Assembly (NCBI GenBank): GCA_003663055.1
Contig: QMZF01000022.1
Location: 1 to 9,275, forward strand
Source of the DNA: Archaeoglobales archaeon
GTDB lineage: Archaea > Halobacteriota > Archaeoglobi > Archaeoglobales > Archaeoglobaceae
Direction: 5' to 3'
DNA length: 9,275 nucleotides
Shown here one piece after another: positions 1-5,981 of this stretch (the stretch's first letter is position 1; each line of letters begins with the position of its first letter). A program made the position numbers and the translations under genes. The notes under the pieces are model-generated. The model was given only the letters and a program-made list of their open reading frames with translations. It ran no database searches and was not told the DNA's origin.

Positions 1-528
1 CATAAAGTTGCTAAAAAGAACCGCTGCGACAAAACCCACCATCACCCCGAACTTCGCCAATCTCACCCACAAGCTGAGAAGGGAACATTTTAGTCTCTGG
101 ATAAAATCGATAGATAAACCTTTTTAAGATTTTAGAGTTGCTCTGTCGAATAATCCTCACTAAACTTATCCTCTCTACTCTAACAAACCCCAGCAAAGAA
201 TTGCCTCGGAGAAGTGAATATCCATACCTTTGCTGCAATCAGATGATAATAAAAAAAGCTAATAGAAAAAAAATTAGATTGGATGGGAGATAGTGAAATA
301 CGGCAATCTTATGGTTCATGCAGATAGTTTAGAAAAGCAAGAATAAACTTGAAATATCTGACTGAACGTCGATCTTTGCGCTAATCAGCCTAGTATCCAT
401 CCAAGCGGTAAGTTTTGTCAATTAACTCTGATTCGTAATCTCGACAAGGTAAGCAAACAGCTATTTCCCAGACGTGGTGATTTTTGTAAGGGTCCTAAAA
501 AATATACTTTAATCAACAAAGGATATGC
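1..528. other. Gene-poor AT-rich stretch, no confident gene
   Basis: I find no convincing protein or RNA gene here. The longest open frame (minus strand, 11-238) has no recognisable motif, and I treat it as chance. A different minus-strand frame covers the first ~70 bases and reads into the left edge with a hydrophobic stretch (VMVGFVAAVLFSNFM). That could be the N-terminal membrane segment of a leftward gene starting near position 50 to 70, but no good ribosome binding site precedes any start, so this is weak. Between about 312 and 494 the minus strand has short protein-like open stretches broken by stops at 381-383 and 390-392, which might be a decayed gene. I recognise no tRNA, C/D-box guide or repeat. 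The last ~30 bases hold the dph5 promoter. Confidence 0.4.
500..523 (+). promoter_or_regulatory. dph5 TATA box and ribosome binding site
   Basis: An A/T-rich element (aaaatatacttt, about 499-510) sits roughly 25 bases before the dph5 start codon, the usual place for an archaeal TATA box with a very short leader. AAAGGA at 518-523 lies five bases before the ATG at 529 and can serve as a weak Shine-Dalgarno site. The transcription start is inferred, not seen. Confidence 0.45.
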
Positions 529-1290
529 ATGCTCGTATTCATCGGCATGGGTCTGTGGGATGAAAGGGACATATCGCTAAAGGGACTTGAAGAAGCGAGA
601 AGGGCTGACGAAGTGTACATCGAATTCTACACATCAAAGCTTATTGGAACTAACTTAGAGAAGATAGAGAATCTCTTGGGAAGAGAAATAAAGGTGCTTG
701 AACGCAGCGACCTCGAAGAGAACTCCAGGGTGTTGGTAAGGGAGGCAAAGGCAAAGAACGTAGCAATTCTCGTACCCGGCGATCCAATGGTTGCTACGAC
801 GCACTCAGCTCTAAAGCTGGAGGCGGAGCGAGAGGGGGTAAAAACAAAGATAATCCATGGAGCAAGCATACTTTCGGCTGTATGCGGTCTTACGGGTTTG
901 CATAACTATCGTTTTGGAAAATCTGCTACGGTAAGCTATCCTTACGGTAAGCCCTCAGCAACACCCGTCAACGTGGTGAAGGCCAACTGGAGTATAGACG
1001 CCCACACGTTGCTATATCTGGACTTGCATCCCGAGCCAATGCTCATTCCAACAGCCGTAGAAATCCTGCGTAAAGCCGGACTGGAAAATTGCTTTGCCGT
1101 TGGTATTGCGAGGGCGGGGAGTGAAGAACCAGCTGTTAAATGTGATTTTCTCGAAGAACTCTGCCAATACGATTTTGGTGAAGGTCTGCATGTAATCGTC
1201 GTTCTTGCAAAAACATTGCATTTTATGGAGTATGAATGTTTGAGAACGTTCGCTTCGGCTCCTTCAGCACTTGAAAAACTTGTAAGATAA
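529..1290 (+). CDS. dphB: Diphthine synthase (Dph5/DphB)
   Basis: This 253-residue protein is a SAM-dependent methyltransferase of the tetrapyrrole-methylase fold. In archaea it trimethylates the 3-amino-3-carboxypropyl group on the modified histidine of elongation factor 2, giving diphthine, the second stage of diphthamide synthesis. Family features are clear: the N-terminal FIGMGLWDERDISLKGLE block (residues 4-21), the SAM-binding VPGDPMVATTH loop (about 82-92), the HGASILSAVCGLTGLHNYRFG region (about 110-130), a VSYPYG segment, and the LYLDLH strand. Length matches the usual 250-270 residues and the frame is intact. The stop is followed by a 43-base AT-rich gap and a separate promoter for the next gene, so it is probably transcribed alone. 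A partial dph2 lies about 7 kb away on the other strand. Identification is secure. Confidence 0.96.
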   Translation: MLVFIGMGLWDERDISLKGLEEARRADEVYIEFYTSKLIGTNLEKIENLLGREIKVLERSDLEENSRVLVREAKAKNVAILVPGDPMVATTHSALKLEAEREGVKTKIIHGASILSAVCGLTGLHNYRFGKSATVSYPYGKPSATPVNVVKANWSIDAHTLLYLDLHPEPMLIPTAVEILRKAGLENCFAVGIARAGSEEPAVKCDFLEELCQYDFGEGLHVIVVLAKTLHFMEYECLRTFASAPSALEKLVR

Positions 1291-1305
1291 TAATTAATAA
1301 TTACA

Positions 1306-1317
1306 TTTTATAAATAT
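1306..1317 (+). promoter_or_regulatory. TATA box for the radical SAM gene
   Basis: TTTTATAAATAT lies in the short gap after dph5. Archaeal transcription normally starts about 25 bases beyond the box, here near 1335-1340. That falls just after the first in-frame ATG (1334) and before the second (1379), one reason to prefer the second start. A T-run directly after the box (1317-1321) could also help end dph5 transcripts. Confidence 0.55.
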
Positions 1318-1378
1318 TTTTCTTAGTAAATTAATGTTATGGAAAAATACATATAGATGGATAAATAAGGTAAGCTGT

Positions 1379-2779
1379 ATGCTGCACGAGTATATTATCT
1401 GGCTAAAGAGGATAATCGAGAATCCCGCAGCAAAGTCTGTGATAAAAAGACTATCTTCCCCAAAGAAGATAGACTCTGTTCTTGCAGCATACGCTGGCCT
1501 GAGAGAACCTAAGGGAATTACGGAGAAGAGTTGCTGTGCGATACTTTCTAAGGTTGTTAAAAAAGCGGCCGAAAAGTTTGGAATCAATGAGGATGTGCTC
1601 AGAGAGGGATTAAAGGACCCCTACTACAGGAGGGGTTTGGCAAACGTTCTAAGAAGTATCGCGGAATACGGCATAACCATGCCTCAGAAGCTCTACGCTC
1701 CATTTCTTGTAGTTTGGAACTTCACGAAGAAGTGTAACCTTAGATGTAAGCACTGCTATGCAAATGCCGGAAAAGCGGCCAAAGAATTAAAATTTGAAGA
1801 GAAGCTCGAGCTTGTAAATCAGCTTGACGAAGCAGGAGTGGTGGCGATCTCGTTTTCGGGCGGAGAGCCACTCATACACGAGCACTTTTGGAAAGTTGCG
1901 GAATACGCATCGAAAAAAGGCTTTCATCTAAGCATTGCAACGAACGGAACGCTTATAGATGAAAACGTTGCAAGAAGGCTGAGGAATTTGAACTTTGGTT
2001 ATGTAGAAATTAGCCTCGACGCAAGTAAGGCAGAAATTCACGACAGCTTTAGAGGTGTAAAAGGCGCATTCAGAAGGGCCGTTGAGGGGATAAAGACCTG
2101 CGTAAGGGAAGGTCTATTCGTTGGCATCGCAACAACGGCAACAAAGCTAAACGTTGAGGACATACCAAACGTGATCGATTTTGCAATAGAGCTTGGAGCT
2201 GGTAGAGTTGTCGTTTTTAACTTTATACCTACGGGAAGGGGAAAGGAGAATGCAAATCTCGACTTGAGTGCTGAGGAAAGGGGAAAGCTCCTTGAGTACT
2301 TGTATGATAGGCTTGAGGAGGGTAAAATTCAGGTTTTTTCGACTTCACCAACGTACGCTGCCGTTGCTTTGAGAAGGGTTGTGAAGAAAAGAGGTAGGAA
2401 AATAACACCAACCCATTTTGCAAACGTTGAGCTATCTAGCATGGAAAAGTACGGGAACGCTACCATCGTACTCTCCGAATTCATAGGAGGGTGCGGAGCC
2501 GGTAGGCTGTACTGTGGAATAGAGCCAAACGGAGACATAACACCCTGCGTTTTTATGCCGATAGTCGTGGGCAACGCTATAAGAGACGGCTTTCTGAAGG
2601 TATGGCAAGAGAGCGAGATACTTGAAGAGCTTAGAGACAGAGATTCAGAAAGATATGCGTGCAAAAATTGTGAATACCGCTACATTTGTGGAGGTTGTAG
2701 GGCGAGGGCGTATGCGTACAACAACGACATTCTAGCGTTCGACCCCGGATGCCACATTGTAAAGGTAATTGAGACCTGA
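1379..2779 (+). CDS. Radical SAM/SPASM-domain protein, substrate unknown
   Basis: A radical SAM enzyme of 466 residues from this start. Residues 1 to about 100 form an unassigned helical N-terminal region. The TIM-barrel core begins with CNLRCKHC (C119, C123, C126), which binds the SAM-cleaving 4Fe-4S cluster, followed by GGEP (161-164) and an ATNG strand. A C-terminal SPASM domain carries a cysteine set for auxiliary Fe-S clusters: C372, C379, C390 (CGIEPNGDITPC), C428, C431, C437, C440 and C458. SPASM enzymes usually modify ribosomal peptides or proteins, or act in heme or cofactor synthesis; nothing here identifies the substrate, and no small precursor peptide is evident nearby. The ATG at 1334 would add 15 residues, but 1379 has AAGGT seven bases upstream and fits the TATA position better. 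Family assignment is secure; function is not. Confidence 0.93.
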   Translation: MLHEYIIWLKRIIENPAAKSVIKRLSSPKKIDSVLAAYAGLREPKGITEKSCCAILSKVVKKAAEKFGINEDVLREGLKDPYYRRGLANVLRSIAEYGITMPQKLYAPFLVVWNFTKKCNLRCKHCYANAGKAAKELKFEEKLELVNQLDEAGVVAISFSGGEPLIHEHFWKVAEYASKKGFHLSIATNGTLIDENVARRLRNLNFGYVEISLDASKAEIHDSFRGVKGAFRRAVEGIKTCVREGLFVGIATTATKLNVEDIPNVIDFAIELGAGRVVVFNFIPTGRGKENANLDLSAEERGKLLEYLYDRLEEGKIQVFSTSPTYAAVALRRVVKKRGRKITPTHFANVELSSMEKYGNATIVLSEFIGGCGAGRLYCGIEPNGDITPCVFMPIVVGNAIRDGFLKVWQESEILEELRDRDSERYACKNCEYRYICGGCRARAYAYNNDILAFDPGCHIVKVIET

Positions 2780-2782
2780 TGC

Positions 2783-2800
2783 ATTTTCGATCTTTTTTAT
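2783..2800 (+). terminator. T-rich termination signal after the radical SAM gene
   Basis: Two T-runs (TTTT at 2783-2786 and TTTTTT at 2793-2798) follow the stop codon within 20 bases. Archaeal RNA polymerase terminates at such oligo-T tracts without needing a strong hairpin, and none is visible. The remaining ~70 bases before the herA promoter show no gene. Confidence 0.4.
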
Positions 2801-2870
2801 TAAGCGTGTTGCAACTCAGCACTCGGAAAAGAAATTGGCTCGTGATTTCAGGCGATTGTGTGATTCGCAA

Positions 2871-2902
2871 AAATTTTAACCACATTCAATCTTTTTTAAC
2901 CA
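2871..2902 (+). promoter_or_regulatory. Promoter of the herA-like operon, probably leaderless, with a direct repeat
   Basis: AAATTTTAAC (2871-2880) sits about 27 bases before the ATG at 2903, so transcription likely starts at or next to the start codon. No Shine-Dalgarno sequence precedes the ATG, which fits a leaderless message. The nine-base word TTTTAACCA occurs at 2874-2882 and again at 2894-2902. The 20-base spacing places both copies on one face of the helix. The first copy overlaps the TATA box and the second abuts the start codon, as an operator might. Confidence 0.45.
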
Positions 2903-4477
2903 ATGAAAGGAGCAGTCGGAAGGATATGCGGTGAAGCCTCACCTACAGACTTCAGCTTTGTTGTTTTCGATCCGAAGGAGGTAAGGCGTACAGATTACGT
3001 TAAAGTTTGGAACGATGTTGATGGATGGGTTGTTGCCCAAGTGGTTGATATAAGAGCAACGTCCGAAGCGAGCAATTCTGACATACTTCAAGGTAGAGAT
3101 GTGGAAAAGGAGCTTTACATTGCAAAAGCGATTGTAATCGGGAAGAGGGATGAAAAAGGCATGCTTAAAGTTCCAAAAACTCCATTTGTTCCCGGAGAAA
3201 ACGTCTTTAAGGCTGAAGAAGAACTCGTTATAGACGTGCTTGGCCTTGAAAAAGATGGAGTCTATCTTGGCTTACTTGAGGATTCGAATATACGGGTAAA
3301 CCTCGATACCAACACTCTCGTGCAGAAACACTGCTGCATTCTGGCAAAAACTGGCAGCGGAAAGAGTTACACTGCTGGAGTGATCATAGAGGAGTTAATC
3401 GAAAGGGGCGTGCCTCTTTTCATAATAGACCCCCATGGAGAGTACGCAACGCTGAAGGAGCCGAATAGAAACGAAGATGAGGTTGGCATGATGCAGACAT
3501 TTGGAATTCAGCCAAAGGGATATTCAAACGTAATGATTTATGTACCCCCAAATTCTCCTTTCATTGACAAGGCTGACGGCATTCTCAAGCTTGATGGCCT
3601 TAATTTGACGGCAGAAGAAATAGTCGAGCTTGCAGGAATAACGAACTCAACTTCTCAAGCTCTGCTCTATCAAGCCATAAAGAACCTCAAGAGTAGGAAC
3701 TATACGATTGAAGACATTATTAAGGAGGTCGAATCGATAAAGCACAACGCTAAGTGGGCACTGCTTGGCCATCTCGAGAAGATAGTTGAAGCTGGCTTAT
3801 TCGACGCAAATCCAACGCCAGTTAACGTTCTACTTCAGAAGGGAAAAGCAGTAGTTCTCGATATGCGCGGTATTCCGCCGGAGCATCAGGATCTGATAGT
3901 TTCGAGGGTTTGCCACCAGCTTTTTGAGCTTAGAAAGAGGGAAGAAGTGCCGCCAGGTATGATAGTGATCGAGGAGGCTCACAACTTTATACCAGAAAGA
4001 GGAATGGGAAAAGCTGTATCAACACCAGTACTGCGAACCATAGCCAGCGAAGGTAGAAAGTTTGGTTTAGGGTTGCTTGTTATAAGCCAGAGGCCTGCAA
4101 GAATCGATAAAAACGTGATAAGCCAGTGCAATACCCAGATAATTCTCAGAGTTACGAATCCAAACGACATAAACGCAATAAAAAAGGGTGTTGAAGGCTT
4201 AACAGCAGAAATGGTTGACGAGATTAAACGTCTGCCTGCAGGAACGGCAATTGTCGTTAGCCCTGAGCTTGAAAGGCCGGTAATAGTGAACGTGAGGGTT
4301 AGAAAGAGCATGCATGGAGGAGCAGCTGTAAGCGTGGTTAAAGAAAAAACAAAGAAAAAGAGGGAAAAAAGCGGATTTTTAACAGGAAGAAAAAGTGATA
4401 AAAGAAAGGAGAGGGGAGAAAAGGGCATGGAAGAAAAGAAGGAAAAGAGAGGGCTGCTAAGGAAGATGTTTGGGTAG
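2903..4477 (+). CDS. HerA-like FtsK/HerA-family ATPase
   Basis: A 524-residue hexameric DNA translocase/helicase of the HerA family. Residues 1 to about 130 look like the HAS-barrel; then come Walker A AKTGSGKS (148-155), a FIIDPHGEY strand (173-181) typical of HerA, a helical insertion (about 235-300), Walker B MIVIEEAH (353-360), and [21 protein letters not shown] (378-398) with sensor and arginine-finger residues. Residues 479-524 form a Lys/Arg/Glu-rich, probably disordered tail ending RGLLRKMFG. Classical archaeal HerA sits with nurA, mre11 and rad50; here none is adjacent, and the operon partners are a DUF555 protein 11 bases downstream and a Cas4-like protein. It may therefore be a paralogue with a different partner nuclease, or the main HerA separated from nurA. 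I give no gene symbol for that reason. Confidence 0.92.
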   Translation: MKGAVGRICGEASPTDFSFVVFDPKEVRRTDYVKVWNDVDGWVVAQVVDIRATSEASNSDILQGRDVEKELYIAKAIVIGKRDEKGMLKVPKTPFVPGENVFKAEEELVIDVLGLEKDGVYLGLLEDSNIRVNLDTNTLVQKHCCILAKTGSGKSYTAGVIIEELIERGVPLFIIDPHGEYATLKEPNRNEDEVGMMQTFGIQPKGYSNVMIYVPPNSPFIDKADGILKLDGLNLTAEEIVELAGITNSTSQALLYQAIKNLKSRNYTIEDIIKEVESIKHNAKWALLGHLEKIVEAGLFDANPTPVNVLLQKGKAVVLDMRGIPPEHQDLIVSRVCHQLFELRKREEVPPGMIVIEEAHNFIPERGMGKAVSTPVLRTIASEGRKFGLGLLVISQRPARIDKNVISQCNTQIILRVTNPNDINAIKKGVEGLTAEMVDEIKRLPAGTAIVVSPELERPVIVNVRVRKSMHGGAAVSVVKEKTKKKREKSGFLTGRKSDKRKERGEKGMEEKKEKRGLLRKMFG

Positions 4478-4488
4478 TTGGTGATGTC

Positions 4489-4830
4489 ATGAACTACCTT
4501 GTAGTTCTCCAAGGGGCTTGGATTGTCAGAAAAGCGAGAAGTGTGGAAGATGCAATGAATATAGCCGTGGCTGAGGCGGGAAAAAGGCTTAATCCAGACC
4601 TCGATTTTGTTGACATCGATGTTGGCATTGTTGAATGCCCAAAATGCGGAGAACCTCTGAAAAGTGTGTTTATGGTGGCTGGTATGGCCCTCGTAGGACT
4701 AGTATTCGAGATGAAGGTTTTTAACGCACAGAATGAAGAACATGCTGCGAGAATAGCTAAGTACGAGATCGGAAAAAGACTACAGCGTATACCACTTGAG
4801 GTTGTGGAGGTAGTGAGGCTTGAAGAATGA
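4489..4830 (+). CDS. DUF555 / UPF0212 family protein
   Basis: A 113-residue archaeal protein of unknown function, matching the DUF555 (UPF0212) family in length and in its [11 protein letters not shown] start. The centre has a CPKCG knuckle (C50, C53), which could bind zinc or form half of a metal site in a dimer. The two halves resemble each other: [20 protein letters not shown] followed by AGKRL aligns with [20 protein letters not shown] followed by IGKRL, each ending in a short strand. This suggests a duplicated alpha/beta unit. GGTGAT (4480-4485) matches the archaeal ribosome binding consensus just before the ATG, and the gap to the herA-like gene is 11 bases. Its 3' end overlaps the next gene by 11 bases, so the three are almost certainly one operon. 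A role in DNA processing is only an inference from neighbours. Confidence 0.88.
   Translation: MNYLVVLQGAWIVRKARSVEDAMNIAVAEAGKRLNPDLDFVDIDVGIVECPKCGEPLKSVFMVAGMALVGLVFEMKVFNAQNEEHAARIAKYEIGKRLQRIPLEVVEVVRLEE
4806..4811 (+). promoter_or_regulatory. Ribosome binding site fixing a TTG start
   Basis: GGAGGT lies inside the 3' end of the DUF555 gene, eight bases before the TTG at 4820. The ATG at 4827 is in another frame and meets a stop within four codons. The strong site supports TTG as the start of the Cas4-like gene. Confidence 0.7.
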
Positions 4831-5494
4831 AGCCATAACCGTTCGTGTAAGCGACATCGCTGGTTACGTTTATTGCCCACGCGTATGCTACTACAGGCTC
4901 AAGTTTGGTAGCAGAGTCAGTGAAATACATGCAGTGAAGGAAATATACGCCAGTAGAAGGGCAGGTTTTGACGATGAATGGGCGATGGGAAAATTTCTAA
5001 GCCTTTACGGAGAGGAAAATGCCGAAATTTTTAGGCAAGCCCTTGAAGACTTTGTATTTAACCCAATGCTGGACATGCTCAAGCAGGTCGATACCGATGT
5101 ATTTCTCGAATCGAAGCGGCTCAGACTTAAAGGAAAGCTTGACGAGCTCGTACTATTTAATGGTAAAAAGTACCCTCTCGTTCTTGCTTTAAAAGCTCCA
5201 AAAGAGGGTATTTGGTATAGGGACAGGATAAAGGTTGCGGCCTTTTGCATGCTTCTGAATGAAGCGGGGATGGATGCGCAATCTGGTTTCGTCTACCATT
5301 GCTTTGATGGTGAAATAAGAAAAGTGAAAGTTGGGAGAAAAGACAAATACGCTGTTATGAAGCTAATCGAGAGAGTTTACAAGCTTACAAAAGGCTTTGT
5401 GCCTGAAGGTGTTAATGACTCGAGATGCAGCAGGTGCCTTTACTATGAGGAATGCATGAACGAGCCAACGACGTTTGCGTCACGCTTCTTATAG
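4820..5494 (+). CDS. Cas4-like PD-(D/E)XK-fold Fe-S protein, probably lacking nuclease activity
   Basis: A 224-residue protein with the Cas4/RecB architecture. An N-terminal YCPRVCYY motif (C19) and a C-terminal [10 protein letters not shown] set (C203, C206, C212) give the four cysteines that bind a 4Fe-4S cluster in Cas4. Between them lie an E-containing strand (E97), GKLDEL (105-110, D108 as motif II) and a strand ending in LALK (122-125). Active Cas4 has E-x-K at that last place; here it is A123-L-K125. The following helix usually carries Q-x-x-x-Y and here reads KVAAF (138-142). The histidine of motif I is also not visible. The fold and cluster thus seem kept while catalysis is probably lost, so DNA binding or a structural role with the HerA-like ATPase is my inference. 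No CRISPR array or other cas gene is present. The last 83 bases overlap the archaemetzincin gene on the other strand. Confidence 0.82.
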   Translation: MKNEAITVRVSDIAGYVYCPRVCYYRLKFGSRVSEIHAVKEIYASRRAGFDDEWAMGKFLSLYGEENAEIFRQALEDFVFNPMLDMLKQVDTDVFLESKRLRLKGKLDELVLFNGKKYPLVLALKAPKEGIWYRDRIKVAAFCMLLNEAGMDAQSGFVYHCFDGEIRKVKVGRKDKYAVMKLIERVYKLTKGFVPEGVNDSRCSRCLYYEECMNEPTTFASRFL

Positions 5495-5981
5495 ACTCCT
5501 CAAGTTTTCTCCTACAATCGTTACAGTATCCGAGCCTCTTTGCATCTATCTGTTCAACCCTTTCGCAAAAACGCATAACACAGTTGTTGGTGCAGTGTTC
5601 AAGTCCGAAAAGGTGACCGAGTTCGTGTAGAGCTTCTTTGAGAACTCTACTTATAAAAATACATCTGCTCACACCGTTCAACCTGCAAGTTGATATTACT
5701 GCTGACGTACCGTTAAGCTCAGCACACCCAAAAACGGAAAGAGAACTTCCATAATAGACATCCTCAGACGTTATTCCAAGAACTTTCAGGAAGCCATAAC
5801 TATTTGCAAGCTTTTTTAGGAATACTAGAATTTTTAAGGCATCGTATTTCTTCTTAAGCGAGTTGTAGGCTGAATTCGGTAAAGGCGAGGCATCAAGGAC
5901 AGAAAAATCAAAATAGGGGAGCTTAAAAAATAAATCTATCAGTTCCTCATCTACGCTACCGAGTGGAACGAGGGCAATCAT
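5412..5981 (-). CDS. amzA: Archaemetzincin zinc protease
   Basis: A 189-residue metalloprotease of the archaemetzincin family. The zinc site is HELGHLFGLEHC (119-130), with H119, H123 and H129 as ligands and E120 as the catalytic base. It is followed by C134-V-M136 (the Met-turn) and C153/C156, which together form the second, cysteine-based zinc site that defines the family. Spacing is one residue shorter than the consensus I know between C130 and C134 and between M136 and C153. The residues after about 165 (ending GTCCISSH) extend past the family core and are read antisense to the 3' end of the Cas4-like gene. The protein has no signal peptide, so it is probably cytoplasmic. Its ATG overlaps the stop of the upstream membrane-protein gene as ATGA, which indicates translational coupling. 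The natural substrate of archaeal members is not known to me. Confidence 0.92.
   Translation of the reverse strand: MIALVPLGSVDEELIDLFFKLPYFDFSVLDASPLPNSAYNSLKKKYDALKILVFLKKLANSYGFLKVLGITSEDVYYGSSLSVFGCAELNGTSAVISTCRLNGVSRCIFISRVLKEALHELGHLFGLEHCTNNCVMRFCERVEQIDAKRLGYCNDCRRKLEESIRSVTQTSLARSCIPHSKGTCCISSH

Noticed and set aside
11..238. A 75-codon minus-strand open frame
   Set aside because: It depends on a TTG start right after a stop, has no ribosome binding site, and has no recognisable motif. Kept only as part of the gap description.
240..365. Possible C/D-box guide RNA (GATGATAA near 243 and CTGACTGA near 358)
   Set aside because: The C-box match is imperfect, the spacing is too long, and no internal C'/D' pair is visible.
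2229..2664. Minus-strand open frames inside the radical SAM gene
   Set aside because: They are antisense to a conserved SPASM coding region and have low-complexity composition, with no ribosome binding site or motif.
3979..4512. A 177-codon minus-strand open frame
   Set aside because: It is fully antisense to the HerA-like gene. Its Phe/Ser/Leu-rich sequence is the mirror of the purine-rich tail codons and shows no motif.
4494..4880. A 128-codon minus-strand open frame over the DUF555 gene
   Set aside because: It is antisense to a recognised family with proper ribosome binding sites and carries no recognisable domain.
4820..5494. CRISPR-Cas locus suggested by the Cas4-like gene
   Set aside because: No repeats with regular spacers and no cas1, cas2 or effector gene appear in the window. 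Cas4-like proteins also occur outside CRISPR loci.
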